Below are positions 38,294 through 47,663 of a stretch of DNA of 57,201 bases, in pieces. The notes under the pieces were generated by a model. It was not told where the DNA came from, made no database searches, and was given only the letters and a program-made list of their open reading frames with translations. How positions within the stretch are numbered: the first letter of the stretch is position 1; every line of letters starts with the position of its first letter. Origin of the DNA: Roseococcus sp. SDR (lineage in GTDB: Bacteria > Pseudomonadota > Alphaproteobacteria > Acetobacterales > Acetobacteraceae); contig NZ_JAHRCU010000025.1 in NCBI RefSeq assembly GCF_019083995.1, positions 1 to 57,201 on the forward strand, written 5' to 3'. The position numbers and the translations under genes were made by a program.

Positions 38294-40680
38294 TGACCAT
38301 GATGATCACCCAGTTGCGGCAGGCCGCGAACCGCATCGCGCCCGTCTGGCCGCTCGCCGACTTCGTGGCGGTGAACCCCTTCCTTGGCCTCTCCGAGCTG
38401 CCCTTCGGCGCGGCCCAGGCCATGCTCGGCCAGGTCAGCGGCCGCCCCGCCTTGCCGGAGCGCGCGATCTTCGCCGAGGCCATCGCGCGCGGCCGCATCA
38501 TTGAGGCCGACCTCGCCGCCGCCATCGAAGCAGCAGGGGCAAGCCTGACGCCGGAGGAATTGCGCGCCATCGCACAGCAGCCGCGCCCGGCCACGCCCGT
38601 CTCGCCCGCCGCGATGACGGTGAGCGATGTGCTGGACGCGACGCTCGGCACCGATTGGGGCCGCCTCTCGACGGAGGAGATCGCCAAATGGCTCGCCGCC
38701 TGGGCCGATGACGGCCAGGCGAGCTGGTCCATGCCCTGGCGCGGCCAGGGGCTCTATGCCGCCTGGCGCGCGGCGGCGCAGCATGACCGGGCGCCGGAGA
38801 TCGCGGGCCTTACCGGCTTCCGCGGGCTGATCGCGACGCTGCCGGCCGATGCGGCGGAGAGCTGTGCGGCGAGTCTCGCGGCCCTCGGCCTCGTCTCGCC
38901 GGCCGCCTATCTGCACCGCGCGCTGCTGGGCCTCTCGGGCTGGGGGGCGGCGCTGCGGCAGCGCGGCTGGCTGAACGAGCTGGGCGGCGAAGCGAATGAC
39001 GGCGTGATCGAACTTCTCGCCATCCGCCTCGCCTGGGAACAGGCGCTCCATGCGCATCACGTGGAGCCCGCCTTCCGCGCCGCCTGGCAGGCGCGCCTCG
39101 CGGCGCCGCCCTCCGAAGCGCCGGACCTCGCGGCGGACCTCCTGCTGCTCGACGCCTATGAGCGCGGCTACCGGCGGGAACTGGGCGGCAAGCTCGCGCA
39201 GCGCAAGCCGCGCAGCGCGCCGCCGCCCGCCGTGCAGGCCGCCTTCTGCATCGACGTCCGCTCCGAGGTGTATCGCCGCGCGCTGGAGGAGGTGACGCTG
39301 CAGGCCGAGACCATCGGCTTCGCCGGCTTCTTCGGCTTCGCCCTGGAATATGTGCGCCTGGGCGATGCCAAGGGGGCCGAGCAATGCCCCGTGCTGCTCA
39401 AGCCCGGCCTTGTCATCTGCGAGGCGGTGGAGGGCGCCACGCCGGCGCAGGAGGCGGAGATCGCGCAGCAGCGCGGCCTCAGGCGCCGCGCGGCGGATCT
39501 CTGGAACAGCTTCCGCAACTCGGCCGTCTCCTCCTTTGCCTATGTCGAGACGGCGGGCTTCCTCGCCGCGCCGGCCCTGATTCGCGGCACGCTGGGCAAG
39601 GCCGAGGCGCGCGATGCGGATGGGCTGGACCCGGCGCTGCTCGCCCGCCTCGCCCCCAGCCTGGAGGCGCGGCCCTGGCAGTCCCGCGCGCATGGCTTCG
39701 CCAGCGAGAAGCGGCTGGATGCGGCGGAAGGCGTGCTGCGCGCGCTCTCGCTCACGCATGATTTCGCGCCCATCGTGCTGCTGGCCGGGCATGGCAGCAG
39801 CACGGTGAACAACCCGCATGCGGCCGGCCTCGATTGCGGTGCCTGCGGTGGTCATACGGGCGAGAGCAATGCGCGCGTGGCCGCCGCCGTGCTGAACGAC
39901 CCGGCGGTGCGCGCGGGCCTCGCCTCCCGCGGCATCGTCATCCCGCCCGCCACGCGCTTCCTGGCCGGGCTGCACGACACGACGACGGATGAGGTGACGC
40001 TCTACGACGCCGACATGACCAACCCCGCCATCCGCCAGCTGCGCGGCTGGCTGGATGAGGCGTCGAGGCGGGCGCGACGCTTCCGGGCCGGCAGCCTCGG
40101 CATCAGCGGCGCGCCGGATGGCGCCATCGCGCGGCGCAGCACCGACTGGTCCGAGGTGCGGCCGGAATGGGGCCTGGTGAACAATGCCGCCTTCATCGTG
40201 GCGCCGCGCCACCGCACCCAGGGCCTCGACCTCGAGGGCCGGACCTTCCTGCACTCCTATGTCTGGCAGGAGGACAAGGGCTTCGGCGTGCTGGAGCTGA
40301 TCATGACCGCCCCCATGGTCGTCGCGAACTGGATCAATCTGCAATATTACGGCTCGACCGTGGACAATGCCGCCATGGGCTGCGGCAACAAGGTGCTGCA
40401 CAATGTCACCGGCCGCTTCGGCGTGCTGGAAGGGCAGGGGGGTGACCTGCGCACCGGCCTGCCGATGCAATCCCTGCATGACGGCACGTCCTGGCGGCAT
40501 GAGCCGATGCGCCTGCATGTCGTGATCGAAGCGCCGGAGGATGCCATGGAGGCCATTCTGCGGAAGCATGCCGGCGTGCGGCAGCTGGTCGAACATGGCT
40601 GGCTGCACCTCTTCTCGCTGGAGGGCGAGAGCGGGGCGATGCGGCGCTACCAGGGCCCGGGGAACTGGCTGGCGGCGTGA
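38293..40680 (+). CDS. dabA: DabA-like inorganic carbon accumulation protein (DUF2309)
   Basis: A 795-aa beta-carbonic-anhydrase-like subunit. The zinc-site residues of this family are present: C319 and D321 in FCIDVRSE, H500 in LAGHGSSTVNNPH and C515 in LDCGACGG. The 15-residue H-to-C spacing equals that of the Halothiobacillus protein. The partner DabB precedes it with a one-base overlap. The complex should act at the inner face of the cell membrane to make and trap bicarbonate. No RuBisCO or carboxysome gene is in the window, so use in anaplerosis or low-CO2 growth is possible. Confidence 0.92.
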   Translation: MTMMITQLRQAANRIAPVWPLADFVAVNPFLGLSELPFGAAQAMLGQVSGRPALPERAIFAEAIARGRIIEADLAAAIEAAGASLTPEELRAIAQQPRPATPVSPAAMTVSDVLDATLGTDWGRLSTEEIAKWLAAWADDGQASWSMPWRGQGLYAAWRAAAQHDRAPEIAGLTGFRGLIATLPADAAESCAASLAALGLVSPAAYLHRALLGLSGWGAALRQRGWLNELGGEANDGVIELLAIRLAWEQALHAHHVEPAFRAAWQARLAAPPSEAPDLAADLLLLDAYERGYRRELGGKLAQRKPRSAPPPAVQAAFCIDVRSEVYRRALEEVTLQAETIGFAGFFGFALEYVRLGDAKGAEQCPVLLKPGLVICEAVEGATPAQEAEIAQQRGLRRRAADLWNSFRNSAVSSFAYVETAGFLAAPALIRGTLGKAEARDADGLDPALLARLAPSLEARPWQSRAHGFASEKRLDAAEGVLRALSLTHDFAPIVLLAGHGSSTVNNPHAAGLDCGACGGHTGESNARVAAAVLNDPAVRAGLASRGIVIPPATRFLAGLHDTTTDEVTLYDADMTNPAIRQLRGWLDEASRRARRFRAGSLGISGAPDGAIARRSTDWSEVRPEWGLVNNAAFIVAPRHRTQGLDLEGRTFLHSYVWQEDKGFGVLELIMTAPMVVANWINLQYYGSTVDNAAMGCGNKVLHNVTGRFGVLEGQGGDLRTGLPMQSLHDGTSWRHEPMRLHVVIEAPEDAMEAILRKHAGVRQLVEHGWLHLFSLEGESGAMRRYQGPGNWLAA

Positions 40681-40730
40681 GAGGGGCCGCTTGCCCCGGG
40701 GGGCGGTGCGGGGCATAGGCAGCGGCACCC

Positions 40731-41786
40731 ATGCCGGCCTCGCTCCTCCTCACCCATCTGTTGCTGGTCCTGCCGTTGGTGGGTCTTTCCGCGCTGATCG
40801 TGCGGGCGATGATCCGCTGGCCGATCCTCGACGTGCCCAATGCGCGCAGCGCGCATACGGTGGTCACACCGCGGGGCGGCGGTCTCGGCCCCGTTCTGGC
40901 CTTCGTCGTCGGCATGATCGCGCTCTACCAGATGGCCGATTTCGCGCGCATCGCGGAGCGGCAGTTCATCGGCGTGATCCTGGCCGCCATCGCCATCGCC
41001 GCCGTCGGCCTGCTGGATGACCTGCGCGATCTCTCGGCGCGGCTGCGCCTCTTCTGCCAGTTCGGCGCCGCGATGGTGGCGGTGCTGACCGGCCTGGTCC
41101 TCCATAGCCTCTCGCTGCCCGGCATCGGCGTCGTGCAACTCGGCTTCTTCGGCACGCTCATCACCCTCTTCTGGATCATGGGCTGCACCAATGCGGTGAA
41201 CTTCATGGACGGGCTGGACGGGCTGGTGGGTGGCACCGTCGTCATCGCCTGCGCGGCGCTCGCCGCCATCGCGCTCAGCCTGGGCGGTGGCTTCATCTAT
41301 GCGGCCTCGCTCTTCCTGGTGGCGGGCTTTCTCGGCTTCCTGCCCTTCAACCTGCACCGCGCGCGCATCTTCATGGGCGATGTGGGCAGCCAGTTCGCGG
41401 GCTTCATGCTGGCGGTCCTCGGCGTCGCCGCCGCCGGGTTCGAGCAGAGCCAGGTGAGCTTCCTCATCGTCCCGCTGCTGATCTTCGGCCTGCTCTTCGA
41501 CGCCGGCTTCACGCTGCTGCGCCGCGCCCTGATGGGCGAGCGCGTGGGGGCCGCGCACCGCACGCATCTCTATCAGATGGCGCAGCGGGCCGGCGTGCCG
41601 GTGCGGGTGGTGGCGGGCCTGCATTGGGGCTTCACCCTGTTCCACGCCGCCCTCGCCATCCTGTTCCTCAACGTCTCGGCCGAGGCGAAGCCCTGGGTGG
41701 GGGCGCCGGCACTGGCCGTGCAGCTCCTCTGGGCCGGCTATGTGATGCACCGCATGCGCCGGGCGGGCCTCGGCTGGCGCGGCTGA
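40731..41786 (+). CDS. WecA-like undecaprenyl-phosphate sugar-1-phosphate transferase
   Basis: A 351-aa integral membrane enzyme of the MraY/WecA family that joins a sugar-1-phosphate to undecaprenyl phosphate, the first step of many surface polysaccharides. Signatures: ARSAHTVVTPRGGGLG, LLDDLRDLSARLRL (Asp pair), CTNAVNFMDGLDGLVGGT, RIFMGDVGSQFAGF and HRTHLYQMA (cytoplasmic His motif). It has about ten hydrophobic segments. It is not MraY, since the mur cluster is absent. No other glycan gene is adjacent. Confidence 0.9.
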   Translation: MPASLLLTHLLLVLPLVGLSALIVRAMIRWPILDVPNARSAHTVVTPRGGGLGPVLAFVVGMIALYQMADFARIAERQFIGVILAAIAIAAVGLLDDLRDLSARLRLFCQFGAAMVAVLTGLVLHSLSLPGIGVVQLGFFGTLITLFWIMGCTNAVNFMDGLDGLVGGTVVIACAALAAIALSLGGGFIYAASLFLVAGFLGFLPFNLHRARIFMGDVGSQFAGFMLAVLGVAAAGFEQSQVSFLIVPLLIFGLLFDAGFTLLRRALMGERVGAAHRTHLYQMAQRAGVPVRVVAGLHWGFTLFHAALAILFLNVSAEAKPWVGAPALAVQLLWAGYVMHRMRRAGLGWRG

Positions 41787-41832
41787 CGATACATGCCCTA
41801 GCCTGACCTTCCAGACGCGGAGGGCTCAAGGC

Positions 41833-43734
41833 ATGGCAAAGACGGTTTCAGCAGCGACCACCCACCCGCTCGATCCGTTGACGCCCGACGAAATCCGTTG
41901 CGCCGCCACCGCGGTGCGCCAGGCGCATGACCTCGGCGCAGGCATGATGTTCGAGACCATCATGCTGCAGGAACCGGCCAAGGCCGAACTGGCCGCCCCC
42001 ACCACCTGCCCCCGCATCGCCTTCGTCTGCGCCTTCGACCGCACCGATGGCCGCGTCTTCGAGGCGCGGGTGGACCTGAAGGCGGACCGCGTGCTCTCCT
42101 GGACGCCGCGCCCCGGCGTGCGCCCGCGCATCCTCTTCGACGACATCCTGCTGGTCGGCCGTGTCGCCCGCGCCGATCCGCGCTTCCTCGAAGCCCTGGC
42201 CCGGCGCGGCATCACCGATGTGGATCTCGTGCAGGTGGACCCCTGGTCCGCCGGGAATTACGGCCTGCCGGACGAGGAAGGGCGCCGCCTCTCCCACACC
42301 TTCTGCTGGCTGCGCACCAGCCCCGATGACAACGCCTATGCGCACCCGATCGAGGGGCTTTGCGCCGTCATCGACCTCGACCGCGCCGAGGTGCTGCGGG
42401 TGGATGATTATGGCGTGGCCCCGGTCCCGATGGGGGATCGCAACTACGCCGCCAAGTTCCGCGACAGCTTCCGCACCGATATCAAGCCGCTCGACATCAC
42501 GCAGCCCGAGGGGCCGAGCTTCATTGTCACGGGCAACGAGGTGCAGTGGCAGAAATGGCGCTTCCGCGTCGGTTTCAACGCGCGCGAGGGGCTGACGCTG
42601 CACGCCATCACCTATGCGGATCGCGGCGTGATGCATCGCGCGGCGCTGTCGGAAATGGTGGTGCCCTATGCGCATCCCGGCGGTGGGCATTTCCGCAAGA
42701 ACGCCTTCGATGTCGGCGAATACGGCTTCGGCGTGCTGGCCAATTCGCTCACGCTGGGCTGCGACTGCCTGGGCGCCATCCGCTATTTCGATGCCTGGCT
42801 GAATGACAGCAAGGGTGACCCCTACCGCATCGAGAACGCGATCTGCCTGCATGAGGAGGATCACGGCATCCTCTGGAAGCACACCGACCTGTTTACCGGA
42901 AAGGTGGAGGTGCGGCGCGCGCGGCGGCTGGTGATCTCCTCCATCTCCACCATCGGCAACTACGAATACGGGCTCTTCTGGTACTTCCACATGGATGGCT
43001 CGATCCATTTCGAGGTGAAGGCCACGGGCATCATGAACACCGCCGCGCTGATGCCGGGCGAGCAGCCGCGCTTCGGCACCATGGTCGCACCTGGCGTCTA
43101 TGCGCAGCTGCACCAGCACGTCTTCAACATGCGGCTCGACATGGATGTGGACGGCACGGCGAATCGCGTGGTCGAGCTGGACACGGTGGCGCTGCCGATG
43201 GGCGCGGAGAATCCGCACGGCAACGCCTTCATGGTGCAGGAGAAGGTGCTGGCGCGTGAAAGCGAGGCGCAGCGCATGGCGAACTTCAACACCTGCCGGA
43301 GCTGGCGCATCGAGAGCACGGAGCGCCGCAACGAGATGGGCGCCCCCACCGCCTATCGCCTGCTGGCGCGCGACGTGCTGCCCAGCTTCTCCCATCCCGA
43401 GGCGATGGTGACGCGCCGCGCCGGCTTCATGACGCGCCACCTCTGGGTCACGGCCTTCGATGGCGAGGAGCTCTTCGCCGCCGGCCGCTACCCGAACCAG
43501 AGCGCGGGCGGCGACGGTCTGCCGGCCTATGTCGCGGCGGACCGGCCGCTGGACGGCGAGGATGTGGTGATCTGGCACAGCTTCGGCCTGCACCACATTC
43601 CGCGGCCCGAGGATTTCCCGGTGCAGCCCGTCATCACCTGCGGCTTCACCCTGCACCCGGACGGCTTCTTCGACGAGAACCCGGCGCTCGACGTGCCACC
43701 CTCGCGCAGCACGACGAGCTGCTGCGCGGGATGA
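41833..43734 (+). CDS. Copper amine oxidase (topaquinone-dependent primary-amine oxidase)
   Basis: Oxidative deamination of primary amines to aldehyde, ammonia and H2O2. The 633-aa product is near the usual length. The topaquinone precursor is Y377 in TIGNYEYG, the catalytic base D293 is in AFDVGEYGFG, and the copper ligands are H427 and H429 in LHQHVFNMRLD plus a His near 588 in LHHIPRPEDFPV. There is no signal peptide, so it is likely cytoplasmic. An MFS transporter follows 53 bp later; the pair may handle amines, but that is inference. Confidence 0.95.
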   Translation: MAKTVSAATTHPLDPLTPDEIRCAATAVRQAHDLGAGMMFETIMLQEPAKAELAAPTTCPRIAFVCAFDRTDGRVFEARVDLKADRVLSWTPRPGVRPRILFDDILLVGRVARADPRFLEALARRGITDVDLVQVDPWSAGNYGLPDEEGRRLSHTFCWLRTSPDDNAYAHPIEGLCAVIDLDRAEVLRVDDYGVAPVPMGDRNYAAKFRDSFRTDIKPLDITQPEGPSFIVTGNEVQWQKWRFRVGFNAREGLTLHAITYADRGVMHRAALSEMVVPYAHPGGGHFRKNAFDVGEYGFGVLANSLTLGCDCLGAIRYFDAWLNDSKGDPYRIENAICLHEEDHGILWKHTDLFTGKVEVRRARRLVISSISTIGNYEYGLFWYFHMDGSIHFEVKATGIMNTAALMPGEQPRFGTMVAPGVYAQLHQHVFNMRLDMDVDGTANRVVELDTVALPMGAENPHGNAFMVQEKVLARESEAQRMANFNTCRSWRIESTERRNEMGAPTAYRLLARDVLPSFSHPEAMVTRRAGFMTRHLWVTAFDGEELFAAGRYPNQSAGGDGLPAYVAADRPLDGEDVVIWHSFGLHHIPRPEDFPVQPVITCGFTLHPDGFFDENPALDVPPSRSTTSCCAG

Positions 43735-43747
43735 GTGATTGCGGCAC

Positions 43748-43779
43748 CTCCCCGGGCCAGCGAGACTGGCCCGAGGGAG
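43748..43779 (+). promoter_or_regulatory. Hairpin over the MFS gene ribosome-binding region
   Basis: CTCCC-C-GGGCCAG, loop CGAGA, CTGGCCC-GA-GGGAG: a strong stem in the 53-bp gap whose 3' arm contains the purine-rich GAGGGAGAG just before the MFS ATG at 43788. It could mask the ribosome site or weaken readthrough. Confidence 0.4.
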
Positions 43780-43787
43780 AGACGTGA

Positions 43788-44999
43788 ATGAGCAGCGCGG
43801 GCAGTATCGAGACCCGCTATTCCTGGGTGATCGCGGGCGCCACTTTGGCCATGCTCTCGCTCGCCGCCGGTGGCCCGATGACGGTGGTGATCGGCCTCGT
43901 CCCCATCGCCGAGACGCTGGGCTCCGGCCGTTCGCTGCCTTCGCTCGCCACCTCGCTCGCCTATTTCGGCACGGGCATCGGCGGCGTGGTCTGCGGGCTG
44001 CTGGCCGGGCGCTTCGGGCAGCGCTTCGTGGCGATGATGGGCGGTGTGGCCATCTTCGCGGGCCTCGCGCTGGCCTCGCTGGCCGAGCGCTGGTCGCTGC
44101 TGCTGGGCATCGGCGTGGGCGTCGGCCTCTTCGGCAATGGCGCGCTGTTCCCGCCGATGCTGGCCTATGTCTCGCTCTGGTTCGACAAAAGGCGCGGGAC
44201 GGCGCTGGCGCTGGTCTCCTCCGGCCAATACATCGCGGGCTTTGTCTGGCCGAGCGTCTTCGAGCGCAGCATCGCGGCCTTTGGCTGGCAGCGCACCATG
44301 CTGGTCTATGGCGTGCTGGCCTCGGCCGTCATCGTGGCGACCGCCGCCCTGCTGCTGCGCCCGCCGCCGGTGCAGCCCACGGGGCCCGGCACGCTGCGCG
44401 CCGTGCCGGGGGCGAAGGTGCTGGGGATGTCGCCCAATCTCGCACTCGGCCTCATCGCCTTCGCGAGCTTCCTCTGCTGCATCCCGATGGCGATGCCGGC
44501 GGCGCATCTCGTTGCCTTCTGCGGGGATCTCGGCATCGCCAGCTCGCGCGGTGCCGCCATGCTCTCGGTGCTGCTGCTGGCGGCCTTCCTCTCGCGGCAA
44601 TTCTGGGGATGGCTCTCGGACAAGCTCGGTGGCCTCTGGACCGTGCTGCTCGGCGGCCTCGCGCAGACCATCGGCATGATGGGCTTCCTGGTGACGCAGG
44701 ACGAGGCCGGGCTGTTCTTCGCCGCCGCCGCCTATGGCCTGGGCTTCGCGGGCCTGGTGCCTGCCTATGTGCTGGCCGTGCGCGAGCTGTTCCCGGCGGT
44801 GGAGGTGACCTGGCGCGTGCCGGCGCTGCTGCTCTGCAGCCTCTCCGGCATGGCCTTCGGCGCCTGGCTGGCCGGCGTGATCTATGACGGCGTTGGCTTC
44901 TACGCCGCCGCCTGGTGGGCGGGCATCGCCTTCAATGTGGTGCAACTGGCCCTGGTGGGCGCGCTGATCGCGCGGATGCGGCGCGCGCCCACGGCTTAG
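43788..44999 (+). CDS. MFS transporter (oxalate/formate antiporter-like)
   Basis: A 403-aa major facilitator with about twelve membrane helices. The cytoplasmic loop 2-3 motif is GLLAGRFGQRFVAMMGG and the repeat in the second half is FWGWLSDKLGGLWTVLLGG. The N-terminus RYSWVIAGATLAMLSLAAGGPMTVVIGL resembles monocarboxylate or oxalate/formate-type MFS proteins. The substrate is unknown; cotranscription with the amine oxidase is possible. It is convergent with dctP, with only 3 bp between the two stops and no terminator there. Confidence 0.85.
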   Translation: MSSAGSIETRYSWVIAGATLAMLSLAAGGPMTVVIGLVPIAETLGSGRSLPSLATSLAYFGTGIGGVVCGLLAGRFGQRFVAMMGGVAIFAGLALASLAERWSLLLGIGVGVGLFGNGALFPPMLAYVSLWFDKRRGTALALVSSGQYIAGFVWPSVFERSIAAFGWQRTMLVYGVLASAVIVATAALLLRPPPVQPTGPGTLRAVPGAKVLGMSPNLALGLIAFASFLCCIPMAMPAAHLVAFCGDLGIASSRGAAMLSVLLLAAFLSRQFWGWLSDKLGGLWTVLLGGLAQTIGMMGFLVTQDEAGLFFAAAAYGLGFAGLVPAYVLAVRELFPAVEVTWRVPALLLCSLSGMAFGAWLAGVIYDGVGFYAAAWWAGIAFNVVQLALVGALIARMRRAPTA

Positions 45000-45002
45000 C
45001 CC

Positions 45003-45971
45003 TTAAAGCGCCTGCAGACGGTCGTACTGCGCCCGCGTCCAGCCCACATTCTCATTGTGCAGCGGCACGCAGGCGGCGCGGAAGGCGGCGCGGTCGGGCT
45101 GCTGCACCGTCTTGCCCTGGGCGCGGAACCAGGCGGCCAGCTCCTGCTCCTGCGTGCGGATCGCCTGGCCGCAGCGGTCCGCGGCCTGGGCCAGCACCTC
45201 GCGGAAGATGCCGCGCTCATTCTCGTTCAGCCGCCGCATGGTGCCGCCGCCGATGATGGTCAGCAGGCTGTCCGTGATGTGGCCGGTGATCGAGATGTGG
45301 CTCTGCACCTCGTAGAACTTCTTGGCCTGGATGGTGGGCAGCGGGTTCTCCTGCGCATCCACCGTGCCGTTCTGCAGCGCGAGATAGACCTCGGCGAAGG
45401 CGATGGGCGTGGCATTGGCGCCCACCGCGCGCGCGAACATGAGGAAGCTCGGCGCCTGCGGCACGCGCAGCTTCAGGCCGCGCATGTCGGTGGGCTGCAT
45501 GATGCTGCGATTCGCCGTCACCATCCGGTCGCCGTAGTAGGTGAGGGCGACCGCGTGATGGTTGGTCTGCCGGTCATAGCCGGCCACCAGCTCGCGATGC
45601 AGGTCACTCGCGCGATAGGCCTGGAAATGCGCATAGTCGCGCAGGGCATAGGGCGCGTGGCTGATGGCGATGGGGCGGAAGCTGGCGCCGGCGAAGGCCA
45701 CGCCGGTGTAGATCATGTCCACCGTGCCGAGCGTCAGCGCCTGGTTGATCTGCGGCTCATTGCCCAGCGCCGAGGCGGCGAAGACCTCGATGTTCCAGCG
45801 GCCATTGGTGCGTTGCTGGATCTGCTGCGCGGCCCAGAGCGCCTCGGTGTGGTAGGGCTCGTTCACCTCATAGACATGCGCCCAGCGCAGGCGCGTGCCC
45901 TGGGCCAGGGCGGCATTGGCGACGAAGGGGGCAGCCAGGGCGCCGAGGCCCAGGGTGCGGCGGTTGATCAT
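45003..45971 (-). CDS. TRAP transporter substrate-binding protein (DctP family)
   Basis: A 322-aa periplasmic binding protein of the TRAP type. The signal is MINRRTLGLGALAAPFVANAALAQ with a twin-arginine pair. Family segments: TRLRWAHVYEVNEPYHTEAL, the binding Arg in LKLRVPQAPSFLMFARAVGANATPIAFAEVYLALQNGTVDAQENPL (a hallmark of DctP). The membrane DctQ and DctM genes are not in the window, so it is an orphan. Its ligand is unknown. It is divergent from the UxaA gene across 114 bp and might supply the sugar acid that UxaA uses. Confidence 0.92.
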   Translation of the reverse strand: MINRRTLGLGALAAPFVANAALAQGTRLRWAHVYEVNEPYHTEALWAAQQIQQRTNGRWNIEVFAASALGNEPQINQALTLGTVDMIYTGVAFAGASFRPIAISHAPYALRDYAHFQAYRASDLHRELVAGYDRQTNHHAVALTYYGDRMVTANRSIMQPTDMRGLKLRVPQAPSFLMFARAVGANATPIAFAEVYLALQNGTVDAQENPLPTIQAKKFYEVQSHISITGHITDSLLTIIGGGTMRRLNENERGIFREVLAQAADRCGQAIRTQEQELAAWFRAQGKTVQQPDRAAFRAACVPLHNENVGWTRAQYDRLQAL

Positions 45972-46085
45972 GTGGACTTCCTCGGTTTGGTTTTCTGGAC
46001 GGGATGCTGCCGGTTTTCATGCGTCTTTCGCAATGGGGAATCGCGGGGCAGGATGGCGCAAACACGCGATGGGAGAGGCCGCGCC

Positions 46086-47606
46086 ATGGAATCCGTGATC
46101 CGCCTGCATGAGGAAGACGGCGTGGTGATCGCCCGCCGCGCGCTGCCCGAGGGCACGCCGGTCGCGCCCAATGTGGTGGCGCGGGCGCGCATCCCGGCCG
46201 GGCACAAGGTGGCGGTGCGCGGCCATGCGCCGGGGCAAGAGATCCGCCGCTATGGCCAGATCATCGGTTTCGCGACGCAGCCCATCGCGCCCGGGGAATG
46301 GGTCCACACGCAGAACTGCGCCATGGGCGATTTCGCCCGCGACTATGCCTGGGGCGTGGATGCGAAGCCGACCGAGCCCGTTTCCGTGCCCGAGCATTTC
46401 ATGGGCATCCGCCGCGCCGATGGGAAGATCGCGACGCGCAACTACATCGGCATCATCACCAGCGTGAACTGCTCGGCCCATGTGGCGGACCTGATTGCGC
46501 GCAGCTTCACGAAGAACCCCTTCCGCCCGGGCGATGACCCGCTGGCGGATTACGGCGCCGTGGATGGCGTGGTGGCGCTGACGCACAAGACCGGCTGCGG
46601 CATGACGGAGGGCGAGCCCCTGCGCGTGCTGCGCCGCGTGCTGGCGGGCTTCGCGCGGCACCCCAACTTCTCCCACGTCATCGCCATCGGCCTGGGCTGC
46701 GAGGTGAACCAGCTGGGCGGATTATTGGAGGAGCAGCGCCTGGCCGGCCGGCTGCGCACGCTGAACATCCAGGAGAGCGGCGGCACGCGGCGCACGGTGG
46801 AGGCCGGCATTTCCTTCGTGCAGGAGGTGCTGGGCGAGGCCAATGCCGTGAAGCGCGAGCCGGTGCCGGCCAGCGCGCTGAAGGTGGCGCTGCAATGCGG
46901 CGGCTCGGACGGGTATTCGGGCATCACCGCCAACCCGGCGCTGGGCGCGGCGAGCGATTTGGTGGTGCGGCATGGCGGCACCGTGATCCTCTCCGAAAGC
47001 CCCGAGACCTATGGGGCGGAACACCTGCTGACGCGCCGCGCCGTCTCGCCCGAGGTGGGGCAGAAGCTGGTGGATGTGATGAAGTGGTGGGAGGCCTATA
47101 CCGAGCGCGAGGGGGCGGAGATGAACGCCAACCCCTCGCCCGGGAACAAGGCGGGCGGGCTGACCACGATCCTGGAAAAATCGCTCGGCGCCATGGCCAA
47201 GGCGGGGACGACCAATCTGGTGGATGTGGTGCGCTATGCCGAGCCGGTGACGGCACCCGGCTTCGTCTTCATGGACACGCCGGGCTACGACCCGGTGGGG
47301 GCGACGGGCCAGGTGGCCGGTGGGGCGAATTTGATGTGCTTCACCACCGGGCGCGGCAGCGTGTTTGGCTGCAAGCCCGCGCCTTCGCTCAAGCTTGCCA
47401 CCAACACCGCCATGTTCCGCCACATGGAGGAGGATATGGACATCAATTGCGGCACGGTGCTGGACGGGACGGAGAGCGTTTTGGAATGCGGTGAACGTAT
47501 TTTTCGGCATATGCTGGCGACGGCCAGCGGCGAGCCGACGAAGAGCGAGGCGCTGGGGTTTGGTGATGCGGAATTCGCGCCTTGGGTGTTGGGAGCAACG
47601 ATGTAG
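46086..47606 (+). CDS. UxaA-family (altronate/galactarate) dehydratase
   Basis: A 506-aa dehydratase of sugar acids. The N-terminal SAF domain (about 1-90) is followed by the catalytic part: GIRRADGKIATRNYIGIITSVNCSAHVA, LTHKTGCGM, GLGCEVNQLGG, CGGSDGYSGITANPALG and the Cys in DTPGYDPVGATGQVAGG to FTTGRGSVFGCKPAPSLKLATN. These match UxaA/GarD, which act on altronate, galactarate or related acids. The start is the ATG at 46086. Its 3' end abuts the AT-rich island. Confidence 0.9.
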   Translation: MESVIRLHEEDGVVIARRALPEGTPVAPNVVARARIPAGHKVAVRGHAPGQEIRRYGQIIGFATQPIAPGEWVHTQNCAMGDFARDYAWGVDAKPTEPVSVPEHFMGIRRADGKIATRNYIGIITSVNCSAHVADLIARSFTKNPFRPGDDPLADYGAVDGVVALTHKTGCGMTEGEPLRVLRRVLAGFARHPNFSHVIAIGLGCEVNQLGGLLEEQRLAGRLRTLNIQESGGTRRTVEAGISFVQEVLGEANAVKREPVPASALKVALQCGGSDGYSGITANPALGAASDLVVRHGGTVILSESPETYGAEHLLTRRAVSPEVGQKLVDVMKWWEAYTEREGAEMNANPSPGNKAGGLTTILEKSLGAMAKAGTTNLVDVVRYAEPVTAPGFVFMDTPGYDPVGATGQVAGGANLMCFTTGRGSVFGCKPAPSLKLATNTAMFRHMEEDMDINCGTVLDGTESVLECGERIFRHMLATASGEPTKSEALGFGDAEFAPWVLGATM

Positions 47607-47613
47607 AACATCG

Positions 47614-47628
47614 AGCAAGCCGCTTGCT
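47614..47628 (+). terminator. Short hairpin after the UxaA gene
   Basis: AGCAAG-CCG-CTTGCT, 6-bp stem with a 3-nt loop, 7 bp after the stop, followed by GTCTCTGTC with no long T-run. It is a weak terminator candidate and marks the left edge of the low-GC island. Confidence 0.4.
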
Positions 47629-47663
47629 GTCTCTGTCAAGTAGATGACGGATTGAGGACTTAA

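Noticed and set aside
38227-40728. 833-codon minus-strand open frame
   Set aside because: Antisense shadow of dabA; no recognisable domain.
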